Shown: one piece after another, positions 40,610 to 50,212 of the stretch
Position numbering within the stretch: position 1 is the first letter of the stretch
Layout of the letters: each line of letters starts with the position of its first letter
Assembly (NCBI GenBank): GCA_963989245.1
Contig: OZ022351.1
Location: 26,171,008 to 26,235,007, forward strand
DNA: 64,000 nt
Origin: Nansenia antarctica
Taxonomy: Eukaryota; Chordata; Actinopteri; Argentiniformes; Microstomatidae
Direction: 5' to 3'
Program-made: the position numbers and the translations under genes
Notes under the pieces: model-generated
The model's database searches: none
Told to the model about the DNA's origin: nothing
The model's input: only the letters and a program-made list of their open reading frames with translations

Positions 40610-40852
40610 CAGTGATGAGAGGAGAGTTCACCAGGCTCAGGTGTTTCAGCGCGGTGAAGGCCCGCAGTTGCCGTAGCAGCTCGTTGGTGGAGTACGGGTA
40701 GCAGTTGAGGACAAACTTCTGCAGCGGGCAGCCGAAGAACAGCTCCAGGGTGCGCGGGCAGAGGAGTCTCTCGCGGGACATGTGGGTCAGCAGGAGCTCT
40801 GCCAGCTCTGGGGTCAGACACGAGAGACTGCTGCTGTACTGCATGCTGGGAG
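40610..40852 (-). CDS. Chromoshadow-LRR gene, exon 2 of the LRR part
   Basis: Minus strand, acceptor CTCTCAG, donor ATCACTG|GTACAT, phase 1 to 1. SMQYSSSLSCLTPELAELLL, THMSRERLLCPRTLELFFG, CPLQKFVLNCYPYSTNELL and RQLRAFTALKHLSLVNSPLI. The first part (PELAELLLTHM-S-RERLLCPRTLELF) resembles the N-cap segment found before ZYG11/ZER1/F-box-like LRR domains; the LRRs begin at LKHLSLVN. An internal ATG (SMQYS) could start a shorter protein. Confidence 0.82.
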
Positions 40853-40990
40853 CTGAGAGAGGGGGAGGGGGGGACAGGGGTGACGCAAGTGGAGAGAGAT
40901 AAAGAATGAAAATTGGAGATTGGATCCTTTGAAGCTTTCGGAACAGGATGTTCGTGCCTTTCTGTTCAGGACCTTTTCACACACATCTAT

Positions 40991-41163
40991 GGCTGCATTT
41001 ACACCGCAGGTCCAAGTGACACAACTCAGATTTTTTGCTCACGTTTTTGCTCATGTGGCACAGATCGGATTTTGAAAAAGTAGGTGTAAGTAGGCGTTCA
41101 AGAAAATCGTTTAAAGGCACTAAATTGGAACTAGACATTACGACCTGCGGTGTAAATGCAGCC
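40991..41163. mobile_element. MITE with perfect 22-bp inverted ends
   Basis: GGCTGCATTTACACCGCAGG at the left and the exact complement at the right (CCTGCGGTGTAAATGCAGCC); 173 bp, no coding capacity. In an intron of the LRR gene. Confidence 0.88.
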
Positions 41164-41286
41164 TAAGATGAGATTTTCATAACGACCGTCTCTTTAGGCT
41201 CTTTTTTGTCCTTTTGGCTGAATGCGACGGCTCCTAAACAACGTGTACATGCCAAAAAAAACAACATTGAGTGAGAGATGGAGAGA

Positions 41287-41288
<2 letters not shown>

Positions 41289-41341
<53 letters not shown>

Positions 41342-41374
41342 TATGAGTGTGAGTGAGAGTGTGAGTGACAGAGA

Positions 41375-41406
<32 letters not shown>

Positions 41407-41445
41407 GTGTGTGTGAGTGTGTGAGAGTGTGTGAGTGTGAGTGAA
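41289..41445. repeat. (GT)n/(GA)n microsatellite
   Basis: Long GT runs (41291-41338, 41380-41404) with GAGTGT interruptions, close to the donor of the exon at 41469. Confidence 0.94.
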
Positions 41446-41468
41446 GTCCCAACTGGTGCGTGTCTCAC

Positions 41469-41554
41469 CTGTCATCAGGTTGACGGTGGCTCTGGTGGCC
41501 ATGACGCAGAGGGAGGGGACGCTGGGGAACAGATCAGCCTCATCTGAGCTCTTG
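41469..41554 (-). CDS. Chromoshadow-LRR junction exon
   Basis: Minus strand, acceptor TCTACAG, donor GACAG|GTGAGA. It enters with one base (C) completing the split codon TG|C and leaves in phase 1. KSSDEADLFPSVPSLCVMAT, then RATVNLMT. The first eight residues KSSDEADL match the conserved K-x-SDEADL that follows M-K-W in HP1 chromoshadow domains, in the right splice phase after the exon at 43753-43847. The expected continuation (ending in the FYEERLTWH-type region) is absent; instead the sequence runs into the LRR protein. The split codon gives Cys where HP1 has Trp. An internal ATG (VMATRATV) could start a separate LRR protein. Confidence 0.68.
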
Positions 41555-41960
41555 CTGTAGAGCAGAGGGAGAAAAAGAATAGCTCAGGACTCATACTAAT
41601 TATAGACCTTTAGTAGCAAGTTTGATAAACTTCCATCATGTCAGTCATGCTCTCATTTCCATGGCAACCCAAAGCTTACAAACTAGCAAGGACAGAAGCG
41701 TATTTATTTAAGACATTTCTGAAAATGTCCCTAATAAAAAGGCAGATTCACATAAGTGTAAACAAAAGTTGGAAGTGCATTATGAAAAGTACGGTAGTAA
41801 GGAGGACTTCAAAAGGCACAGGGATGGGTTATGATTCAGTTTTAGTAATTCTATAGTATGGATGTAAAACCATATAACCTGTATACCAGCCAATTTAATG
41901 GCAATCAAATTGTCTGTGATTAATGTCCAGTATTCATTACGAGCCACCAGAATCGACCAT

Positions 41961-43143
41961 TTAGGGCCAATCCCATTACACCCCTTCGGCTCAGTTTTGA
42001 ACGTTCACGTGTAGGGGTGTCCCAATTCTTGTTTTCATTTAGAGTATGGCTCTGTTTGGAGATGTTTCATGACAAGACTACATTCAGAGCCATGGCCCTA
42101 CCTCCCAGGATGCCTTGCGAATCATCAGAAATCAGATTTTGCTCTAGGCAATGTGGAAGACAACCACAAATGTCATTAGTTTCTCTGTAATTACTTGTTA
42201 ATAAAGATTTGAAAAATTATAACCATATTATTATCTTAGTTTAATGTCCTTTCAATGTATTATAGACCTTTTCTTTATAACAAGCACAACCATTTTTCCA
42301 TGTCGCATTTTCCCCCTTCGATGGCATGAATCTATAGCTATGGCACTTCTTGAACCAAAACACGCAATCTAATCCGAACAGTTGTTATTATGCCATATTA
42401 TTGATGGGTTATATCATGTAGCTGACTAATAACATGGACAGCGGCTGTTTCTCCAGCGTTCCTGTCATATCGGATTTTAGAACTCCATAAAAATAAATCT
42501 GCGCTCTGTGTCTAATGTTATCTATCTGACGTTACATGTTTTGTGCATGATAGTGGTGCATTTTAACATTTCATGTCGCATTTCCCCCCTTTGATGGCAT
42601 ATGACGCTATTGCACTTATTAAACTAAAACTGCGCTCCGTGTCTACTAACGTTATCTACCTAATGTTACATATTTTACGGCTGATTTGGGCATGATAGTC
42701 ATGCATTTTGACATATTTCCATGTCGTATTTCCCCCCTTTGATGGCATATGACACCCGAATTTGACTAAAGCCACGAAGTTGTTGCACGGTTGTCCTATA
42801 TCAGTGCAGACTGGCACGGTAGGAGCACAGTTGATAGCCTACAGAGCACTGTTATTCTGTCATGGTCTGATAATGAAGCATTGTTATTTGTTATTTGATG
42901 ACTTGATTTGACGTGTTTGATCGATTGATAGTGTAAAACTTAAATTGTGAATGAATCACTAACGTCAATGTTTTTCTATGACACTACTGATGACCCATCA
43001 GGGTTTTGAAGGGTTGTCCCATTTAATTGGGAAAGATTTCAACCACTACCTACGCCTTGTGGCTCTGTTCAGAGGCCTTGGCTCCAAAGTGAGCAGCACT
43101 CCAAAACGAGCCGTAGGGAAGGGAATCGGGAATGGGCCTTAAA
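41961..43143. mobile_element. DNA element with AGGGCCAATCCCATT-like ends and internal repeats
   Basis: Imperfect inverted ends (AGGGCCAATCCCATTACACC at 41963; complement of GGGAATCGGGAATGGGCCTT at 43140). Three internal copies of 'CATGTCGCATTTTCCCCC' followed by TTTGATGGCAT at about 42300, 42572 and 42716, each near GCGCTC(T/C)GTGTCTA. No transposase frame. A large non-autonomous element of uncertain superfamily. Confidence 0.65.
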
Positions 43144-43368
43144 AGCCGTCCTAAAACCCCCCTAGCAGCCATAACTCTCCCCTGACCCCCATCTAAGACC
43201 CTTTTTCAGTTAGGGAAAAACCCAGCAGAAAGTCATTTTTTTTTATTATCAAACTTACACCTCTGGTTTTATCAACCCACCACCATCTGCCAATGTTATT
43301 TTACTAAATTAATCAAATCAATCAATAAGAATAACCGGTTACATTTCTAGTCAACGGTTAATCTAAAT

Positions 43369-43590
43369 GGTAAATGGACTGACTTAAAGCGCCTTTTTCC
43401 ATAGCGCTTTACAATGGCCTCTCATTCACCCATTCATACACCAATGGTGGCAAGCTACCATGCAAGGTGCTGACCTGCTCATTGGGAGCAATTTGGGGTT
43501 CAGTGTCTTGCCCATGACACCTCGACATGTAGCCAGCCGGGGTTCGAACCAACGATCTGCCGACCTTGCGATCATTAGACGTAATCTAAT
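43369..43590 (-). mobile_element. SINE-like repeat with tRNA B-box motif
   Basis: 'TAAATGGTAAATGGACTGAC' start and 'AAGCGCCTTTTTCCATAGCG'. The far end contains CCGGGGTTCGAACCAACGAT, whose complement carries a B-box GGTTCGAACCCCGG. A common fish short-repeat layout. Confidence 0.7.
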
Positions 43591-43752
43591 AACTGTTAAT
43601 CATGAACACCCCCAATTTCAAGTATTGCCATGTAGAGTTGGGTTCCAAACAAAGTTGGGTTCCAAAGTGACTACAAAAAGCAATACGAGTGAATGTGTGA
43701 TTTGAGTGGGGACAACAAGTACAAGGTCGGCATTTGTGCATGTGAGACTCAC

Positions 43753-43847
43753 CATTTCATCCTGAAAATCACTTCACCACTGCTGTCTGTTGCGCCGATG
43801 ATCCTCTCTGGGTCAAGGTTCCTGGCAAAGCCCCGTGGCTTTTCACT
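43753..43847 (-). CDS. HP1-type chromoshadow domain exon (first half)
   Basis: Minus strand, acceptor TGTTTCAG, donor AAATG|GTGAGT, phase 0 to 2. [20 protein letters not shown], then DSSGEVIFRMK. This matches the start of the chromoshadow domain of CBX1/CBX3/CBX5 ([31 protein letters not shown]). Known role: dimerisation of HP1 and binding of PxVxL partner peptides in heterochromatin. No chromodomain exon is visible upstream; instead there are a Lys-rich exon and a Gly/Arg-rich first exon. It may therefore be a shadow-only HP1 relative or part of a fusion gene. Confidence 0.88.
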
Positions 43848-44590
43848 CTGAAACAGACAACACAATAAATAAATTACCATTTACCACAACACAGATCAGC
43901 TCTCTGGGAACCTGCATACTTTACCTTTTTATGTGAACTGTAACAGGGTATATACAGGAATCTTTAGGTTAATTTCAATACCTTTCTAAGACTTTTTAAA
44001 GACCTTGTCAATATTTTTCCAGACCTCACCGCCACTTCATCTTTGTTTTTTAATAAAACTAATAAATTCACAAACTTTTACTAAAAGTTTTTAGGACTCA
44101 AACTCTTTGGACAGAGTCTAATTCAGAAAAATACCTACAAAATTCAAGACCTCATAAAATCGTGATAAGACGTTTTAATACTTATTAAGGGTCTTGATTT
44201 TCCCAAAATGGATTTATCAACTTTTAATACTTTTCAAGACACCGCGGATACCCTGGGTAGGCCAACGATTCGGTGGATTATTGTTTGTGTGTGATATCGT
44301 TACTGAAATCAAATGTTGTAACGGACAAGACATGTTTAATTTCTGTCTCCCCCCTCGCTATCAATGCAACGGAATGCAAGTCTGCTAGAAACAATGCAGT
44401 ACCAGTACCGTGGCCTGGGGTGGTCCAGTGGTCTGGGGTGGCCCAGTGGTCTGGTACCACGTATGCCCCATGTCAGTATGGGTTCTAATACCCTGTCCTC
44501 ATTACTTTGTCTTTCGTCTCTATCTTTATCCAATAAAAACAGAAAAAACACTTCAAATAACAACCTTTAAACAACAAGGTGGTTAGTTAC

Positions 44591-44791
44591 CTCAGGACTG
44601 TTGTTGTTGTCGTTGTCGTCGTCGTTGTTGTTGTTGTTGTTGTCGACTGTCGGGGTCCCGTTGGTGTCAGCAGGTGCGTCCATCTTCTTCTCCTTCTTCT
44701 TCTTCTTGGGCGCGGGAGGCTCACACTCTGCTTCCTCTTCAACCTTCATCTTCTTCACCTTCTTTCCATCCTTGGTTTTCTCCTTTATTTT
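44591..44791 (-). CDS. Chromoshadow-LRR gene, Lys-rich and Asn/Asp-repeat exon
   Basis: Minus strand, acceptor TTTATAG, donor CCTGAG|GTAACT, phase 0 to 0, 67 codons. KIKEKTKDGKKVKKMKVEEE, AECEPPAPKKKKKEKKMDA, PADTNGTPTVD, then a run of six Asn and Asp/Asn residues encoded by an AAC/GAC trinucleotide repeat, ending SPE. Clustered lysines suggest a nuclear localisation or DNA-binding hinge, as in the HP1 hinge (inference). The Asn/Asp run is a coding microsatellite and likely length-variable. Confidence 0.72.
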
Positions 44792-44804
44792 CTATAAATA
44801 GTAG

Positions 44805-44905
44805 GTATGTGAGTATATGGTAGGTATGTGTGTATATGGTAGGTATGTGTGTGTATGGTAGGTATGTGTGTATGGTAGGTATGTGTGTGTAGGTAGGTAT
44901 AGTTT
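44805..44905. repeat. GTAGGTATGTGTGTATAT tandem repeat
   Basis: About six imperfect units of 14-20 bp beside the acceptor of the exon at 44591-44791. Confidence 0.9.
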
Positions 44906-45028
44906 TTGAGGTGATGCATAACACGTCATGTCGTTACTGTACTGTTTGTGCAACGTCAACAAAGCTTTCTGATTCAGATTATTCTGAAGTGAGTCCATAC
45001 CGGGCCCAGATATCACTTATGACTATAT

Positions 45029-45155
45029 GGCTGCGTTCGTAAACTCGCTATGAGAGCGCCGGAGCGCACACTGAGTTCAACGTCATAAAGAGACCAAGTC
45101 ATTTGATTGGACAAGAGGCTGGTCAGATTTACAGAGCGTATTTACGAACGCAGCC
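45029..45155. mobile_element. MITE, GGCTGCGTTCGTAAA family
   Basis: GGCTGCGTTCGTAAACTCGC and the complement of TATTTACGAACGCAGCC; interior 'TTCAACGTCATAAAGAGACC'. Lies in the first intron, 24 bp from the first exon's donor. Confidence 0.85.
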
Positions 45156-45178
45156 TAGATGTCGATGGTTGCAGGTAC

Positions 45179-45328
45179 CTTGGCGGGGGTCTCGGCGGGG
45201 GTCTTGGCGGGGGTCGGGCAGACCTCGGTGATGAGCTCGTCGAACAGGCCGGCCAGGGCGGCGCATGAATCCCTGTTCATCTTCTTCTTCCTCCTTCCTC
45301 CCCCGAAACCTCTGCCTCGGCCGGTCAT
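45179..45328 (-). CDS. Chromoshadow-LRR gene, first coding exon
   Basis: Minus strand, ATG at 45328, donor GCCAAG|GTACCT, phase 0. MTGRGRGFGGGRRKKKMNRD, SCAALAGLFDELITEVCPTP, then AKTPAETPAK. A Gly/Arg-rich start and basic patch, a short hydrophobic helix (ALAGLFDEL), then Thr-Pro-Ala repeats. The next exon is in the matching phase. A truncated copy sits at 27293-27430. I do not recognise this N-terminus from known CBX proteins, which start with a chromodomain. Confidence 0.7.
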
Positions 45329-45770
45329 GGTGCTAAAGAAGCATTTTAAAAGGCGACAGCGATGTTTGTAAGGAGCCAATTAACACTGTCGCTTCATTCA
45401 TTCATTACACTTGACATGATCTCACTGAGGGCTAACGACCAACGTCACTCTCTAGGCTAGCGAGCTAATAGTTAGCAGCCAGCAGCCAGGCATGATATTA
45501 TTACTACTTCATTTAGTTTATGTTCGTTTTTAAGTTTTACAATCCATTATGTGTAAGACTCACCTTCGAATGTAAATGTCGATGTAAAGTGTAAACGAAC
45601 GAAAAACTAGGTAATTGGTGTTGTTTTGGGCGAAAGTGTGAATGTCTCTAGGTCGTGTAACGGCTCTTTAGCTCTGAGGAGAAACCGCTCGAGCGACCAC
45701 CTCTCGCCCTCTCCAGCCGTCCAATCAGATGTCCGCGGTCGGCTCTGATCATCCAATCAAGTGCAGTTAA
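45329..45770 (-). promoter_or_regulatory. 5' flank with CCAAT boxes, probable promoter
   Basis: No TATA box near the ATG. CCAATCAGATGTCCGCGG and CCAATCAAGTGC lie 390-430 bp upstream of the ATG and are conserved in the orphan copy (27820-27900), while the sequence between shows substitutions and small indels. CCAAT plus CCGCGG suggests a TATA-less promoter (inference). Confidence 0.45.
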
Positions 45771-45870
45771 TAATTTAATTATGATTCTTTAATGATTGGA
45801 GCACTTTGAGCTGCAATGTTTGCAGGAAAAGCGCTATACAAATAAAAAAGTTATTCTTATTCTTATTATC
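45768..45870 (-). repeat. Retroposon tail fragment
   Basis: 'GCAGGAAAAGCGCTATACAA' and (TTATTC)n; inverted counterpart of 29127-29240. Weak SINE/LINE-related sequence ('CTGCCAATGGCCCCTGG') continues to about 46110. Confidence 0.65.
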
Positions 45871-46354
45871 ACTGTCCTCCTGGCGCACCACTGGTGGAAC
45901 GCGCTGCCCAGGACTGCAGAGTCTGAGTCTCTACCTATTTTTCCGATTGGAGATCCATCTCTACTATCTTAATTGTGCCTAAACTTTAAGTCCTCCTTAT
46001 CGCCACTTTCTCCCTGTACAGTGTCTCTACTATTAAAAAGAAAAAGTAACTCTGAGTTCTTCTAGCATTGTAACTGCCAATGGCCCCTGGTCATAGCATC
46101 AATTAGTTTTTCTTACGATGACTGTAAAGGAGTCAGGTGGAGGAAATAATGAGTGTTCGCTTTCTCGTCTTTCAAACTCCAAAACTCATTGGATCAAAGT
46201 CTGTTTAAAGTTGTCATGTCACAACTCCTTTCTCTAAACAGTTCTCTCTTATAGACAGCAGTTATGCTGACTTGTCTATCACCTGTCTATCACAAATCAT
46301 AACATCAATGACAAGGCAACAATTGTTGGAACTTTTCCAAATGATCCTGCGAAA

Positions 46355-46865
46355 GGGTGGTCTCTCTGTCTCTCGCTCGCTCTCTCTCTCCCTCTGCTTT
46401 CCTCTCTCACTCTCTTTTCCCCTAACGTCCCTCCCTCGCTACACACACAGATATTGATTATCTCTCTCTCTCTCTACCCTCCCTCACTACACACACAGAT
46501 ATTGATTACCTCTCTCTCTCTACCCTCCCTCTCTACACACACAGACATTGATTACCTCTCTCTCTCTACCCTCCCTCTCTACACACACAGACATTGATTA
46601 CCTCTCTCTCTACACACACAGACATTGATTATCTCTCTCTCTCTACCCTCCCTCGCTACACACACAGACATTGATTATCTCTCTCTCTCTCTCTACCCTC
46701 CCTCTCTACACACACAGACATTGATTATCTCTCTCTCTCTACCCTCCCTCTCTACACACACAGATATTGATTATCTCTCTCTCTCTCTACCCTCCCTCTC
46801 TACACACACAGATATTGATTACCTCTCTCTCTCTCTACCCTCCCTCACTACACACACAAACATTG
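46355..46865. repeat. About 50-bp minisatellite of splice-acceptor-like units
   Basis: Roughly nine units of TCTCTCTCTACCCTCCCTC then TCTACACACACAG and ACATTGATTA. Each unit has a pyrimidine tract followed by CACAG, i.e. a 3' splice-site-like sequence. Confidence 0.93.
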
Positions 46866-47077
46866 AAGTAAAACATTATTTATCACAATTTCAGAAGCAT
46901 TGCCACTTGCGCTAATAGAGCTAATCAGGTAAAGCCCTAATCAAGTGGAATGTAGAAACAAACAGAACACCTCTCACAGTGGTACAGTCTTCAGATAGAG
47001 TTCATAGATAAGAACAATGAAATCATGGTTTTCTTTGGCACAAGGCCAGTAGGGCATCCTGTGTTCTGTGTTGCTAG

Positions 47078-47173
47078 AATGTTCTGAAGGATGCCCTGGG
47101 ATTCCTGGTGAAGGAGAACCAGGAAATATCCAAAATGAACCAACAGCAGACCTCTGAGATCATCAAGACTAAG
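47078..47173 (+). CDS. 96-bp coiled-coil exon, TRIM-like
   Basis: Plus strand, acceptor GTTGCTAG, donor ACTAAG|GTGAGG, exactly 96 bp, phase 0 to 0. NVLKDALGFLVKENQEISKM then NQQQTSEIIKTK: an amphipathic, Gln/Lys/Glu-rich helix. A 96-bp phase-0 exon encoding part of the coiled coil is a known feature of many TRIM genes (exon 2). No RING, B-box or B30.2 exon is adjacent. The nearest B-box exon is at 6705-6923, 40 kb upstream on the same strand. Confidence 0.5.
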
Positions 47174-47209
47174 GTGAGGGGGTCTCACTCACACTGACAC
47201 AGACACACG

Positions 47210-47243
47210 CACATACACACACGCACACTCACACACACGCACA

Positions 47244-47300
<57 letters not shown>
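47210..47300. repeat. (CA)n microsatellite
   Basis: ACACGCACA units then about 24 CA dinucleotides. Confidence 0.94.
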
Positions 47301-47306
<6 letters not shown>

Positions 47307-47671
47307 CACCTGTGACCACACTCATTAACCTTAGTAACTAGTATGGTTGTTTTATTCCCTTCTACATGTTTCCATGTTTACAAAAAAAATAGAGAGAGAG
47401 AGAGGGGAATTCAAGCACTATCAATGACCCATGTCGATTTCCAAAAACTTTTTTTCAAAAACATTTAACTTTTGAGCAAAAACAAATTCACAAACTTTCA
47501 AGGATTTCAAGGACCCTTGGGAACCCTGTAGTATGAAATGAGTATGAGTATTTTCTGTTCATATGGAATGAATCACACTGGTAATGTGCATGATTAAATC
47601 CAACTGTGAAATAAGAAAAGACAAGGAATACAATACATGTAAATGCAACACAAACACATTTAGTGGATCAT

Positions 47672-47763
47672 TTAGGTGAGCTTCTGGGTCTTCCTGGAGG
47701 TCTTCTTGAAGGGGTTACACAGGCCCTTGTTGACGGCTGACGCCATCCACCTGAAGAGGGCCG
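47672..47763 (-). CDS. Terminal exon of an unidentified minus-strand gene
   Basis: Minus strand, acceptor CGTCTCTAG, enters in phase 1, 29 codons then TAA at 47672. ALFRWMASAVNKGLCNPFKK, then TSRKTQKLT: amphipathic start, strongly basic end. The GA satellite upstream gives a long pyrimidine tract for the acceptor. The family is not recognised and the rest of the gene would lie at higher coordinates, where I find no partner exon. It may be an isolated relic. Confidence 0.42.
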
Positions 47764-47990
47764 CTAGAGACGGGAGGGAGAGGGAGAAAGGAGAGGGAGA
47801 GAAGAGGGAGAAAGGAGAGAGGAGAGAAGAGAGAGAGGGAGTGGGAGGAGGAGAGAGGAAGGGAGAGGGAGGGGGAGAGAGAGAGAGAGTGAGAAGAGAG
47901 TGAGAAGAGAGAGAGAGTGGGAGGAGGGGAGAGAGAGAGGAGAGGAAAGAGGGAGAAAGGGAGGAAGAGAGAGAGAGAGAGAGAGAGATG
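47764..47990. repeat. (GA)n/(GGGAGA)n purine satellite
   Basis: GAGAGGGA, GGAGAGAA and GA units over about 225 bp. Confidence 0.95.
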
Positions 47991-48452
47991 ACATTAACTT
48001 AACACAGAATTCTGTGTTCTAAAAGGATGACATTGTGTCTGGTAGTCAGGCCCGGATTAACCCCCTAGGGTGCCCTTGGGTGACCAGACTTGATGTGTGC
48101 CCCCCCCCCCCCCCCCCCCCCCCAACACACACACCCTCCTACTTTGCAAGTGAAAGTGTGATATTTACTATGGTTACAAAACCCATAGATTTACAAGAGC
48201 ATATAACTACAGTACAGGCTCATCACAGTTGGGCCTAATGCCGTAGTATAGCCTTTACACTGATGCTCAAATCTGAATGCAACTCACATCACAATGCAAC
48301 ACGACTTTCTAAATATAGGCTAATTATTTCCATCATAAATGGCCTGAGACTACATGCTAAACCATAACAAAGGGGGGAAATGCACATACTGTACTACAAT
48401 AAAACAAGCTCAATACCAACTAAGTCCAATAACGACTGTTGCAGGCATATAA

Positions 48453-48792
48453 AGGGCTCTGCACACAGCGTGCGATTTCTGTTGCGCATCAACGTTCCAT
48501 TTTGAAGTTTGAATGGAAGTCTATGAGAACATCGCATTTACCCACACACGGCCCCGATTTTAATCGCACGGCGAACATTCGATTCCATTCATTTTGAATG
48601 GGACAAAGCAGTGCGACAAAACTCGCACGCCGTGTGCTTTGTCCCATTCAAAATGAATGGAATCGAATGTTCGCCGTGCGATTAAAATCGGGGCCGTGTG
48701 TGGGTAAATGCGATGTTCTCATAGACTTCCATTCAAACTTCAAAATGGAACGTTGATGCGCAACAGAAATCGCACGCTGTGTGCAGAGCCCT
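48453..48792. mobile_element. Near-perfect palindromic MITE nested in the hAT element
   Basis: The whole 340 bp folds on itself: AGGGCTCTGCACACAGCGTG at the left and its complement at the right, with arms of about 165 bp around a GCAGTGCGACAAAAC centre. Flanks are TAA (left) and TCA (right), so one side of a 3-bp target duplication may be mutated. Same family as 25463-25870. Confidence 0.92.
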
Positions 48793-49085
48793 TCAGAATA
48801 AGAACATATTTTCTGTCAGCATTGATGAAGCGTATTACAGGTATTATGGAAATAAACAGCGCCTCTCTCTTTGCCGCTCTGCTCACCTTCGTGATGCTGT
48901 ATCAGACGTAGGCTATAGCCCTGTGCATCACACAGGCCCAAATCAGCCACAGCCTCATATTAGCCCCAAATAAGCAGAAGTAAGCCTTACCTTTAGCAGA
49001 ACTTATTTTTTCTTGATTTTACGCAGCAAAGTCGTTTACTAAATCCTCAAAGTCCATCTCTTTGACCAACTCGGATTCAATTGCC

Positions 49086-49740
49086 AGCAGGGAATCTTAT
49101 TCTTATCAGGCCTCTCTTATTGCACTATAGTTCTCTCTCAACGCTTTGGTAGAGTCAGTCCTACAACTCCATCTAGTACTGGACAGTGGTTTTAGAGTCC
49201 TGCTGATGTTCACATCCTTCTTTTTAAATATCCGGCTCCATCGGTGAGGGGATGCTGCACAAAACGCATACAATGACTGAAGTAGGTCAAAGAAATCACT
49301 CGCATCCTTACAGCTATTAATGCTGTTTACACCGACAACATTAAGGGAATGTCCAGCACAGGGCACGTAATGAATCAGGGGGTTTGCTTTTTTAAGATGC
49401 GCCTGGAGGCCGTTATATTTATCCGACATGTTACTGGCATTGTCGTAACTTTGTCCCCGGCAATTCGACAAGTCTAACCCCAGGTCATGACCTGAACCAT
49501 TCTTACTCCACATTCAGCAAGACTTGCTCCAGTGTGGCTGTGAATGGGCTCGCTCCCTTGCTCGCTCTGCTGCCCCCCCCCCCCCACTGTTAACTTCGGT
49601 GCTAATTTTAGGCCTAGGTGAAATAAAATAAAAAATCCCAATTGTTGGGACATTTTTAAGAGTGGCCGTATGTCTGGAGTCTTTGCCTTGCTTAATTTTT
49701 CGCTTGGCAGAGCCACTCAGATGTCGCCTGTTCATTTTGA
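49086..49740 (-). pseudogene. hAT transposase remnant (ZMYM1-like)
   Basis: Minus-strand frames. MNRRHLSGSAKRKIKQGKD (N-terminal signature) is followed after a gap by LDLSNCRGQSYDNASNMSDK, then IHYVPCAGHSLNVVGVNSI and ASPHRWSRIFKKK. The CRGQSYDNASNM and CAGHSLN blocks are characteristic of the hAT transposases found in ZMYM1-like proteins. The middle is missing and the frames are not continuous. Confidence 0.85.
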
Positions 49741-50212
49741 TTTCTTCGTTATCGCGCACTTGTCTGTGACTGGGGGGGGGGGCACTTACACCAAACTCAC
49801 AATTATTTATCTTTTTATACATGATAGCCTAAATATAACCGTTAGTTTTGTACCTGTGTGGATGTCTTCCAGTAAATATAGCCTATATTTTAAAAATGTG
49901 CGCAAAATATTTTAAAGGTCTATTCATTGTCCGAATAATTTGGTGCCCCCCCATTGGCTGGTGCCCCAGGGCGTTCACCCGATGCAATATATGGATAATC
50001 CGGGCTTGCTGGTAGTGGATTGATACTTGTAGTAATGTTGTTGATTAGCTGACTCATGCAGCTGAACTCATATCAACCCTGGAACATGAGGAACTTCCTA
50101 TCAATGAACTGATACGGATGCGAGTGTTCAACTCTTGGTTCCCGTGCCGCCCCCGGGGCCTTGCTGTCCTTCCTGTCGCTCTGCATGGAGCGCTGTGAAA
50201 GACACAAGGAAT

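Larger units (their letters stand above)
44258..45770 (+). repeat. Parent region of the 26872-27900 duplicate
   Basis: Blocks 44258-44396 and 45172-45768 match the upstream copy in order. The interval here holds the second coding exon (44591-44791) and a MITE, which the copy lacks. Confidence 0.85.
48047..50008 (-). mobile_element. hAT element (ZMYM-type transposase), 1.96 kb, with 8-bp TSD
   Basis: Perfect 8-bp target duplication CTGGTAGT at 48039-48046 and 50009-50016. Inverted ends are CAGGCCCGGATTA and CAAGCCCGGATTA. Minus-strand transposase fragments occupy 49086-49740, and a palindromic MITE is nested at 48453-48792. Poly(C) runs lie at 48101-48123 and 49574-49586. Internally deleted and frameshifted, so non-autonomous now. 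Confidence 0.95.
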
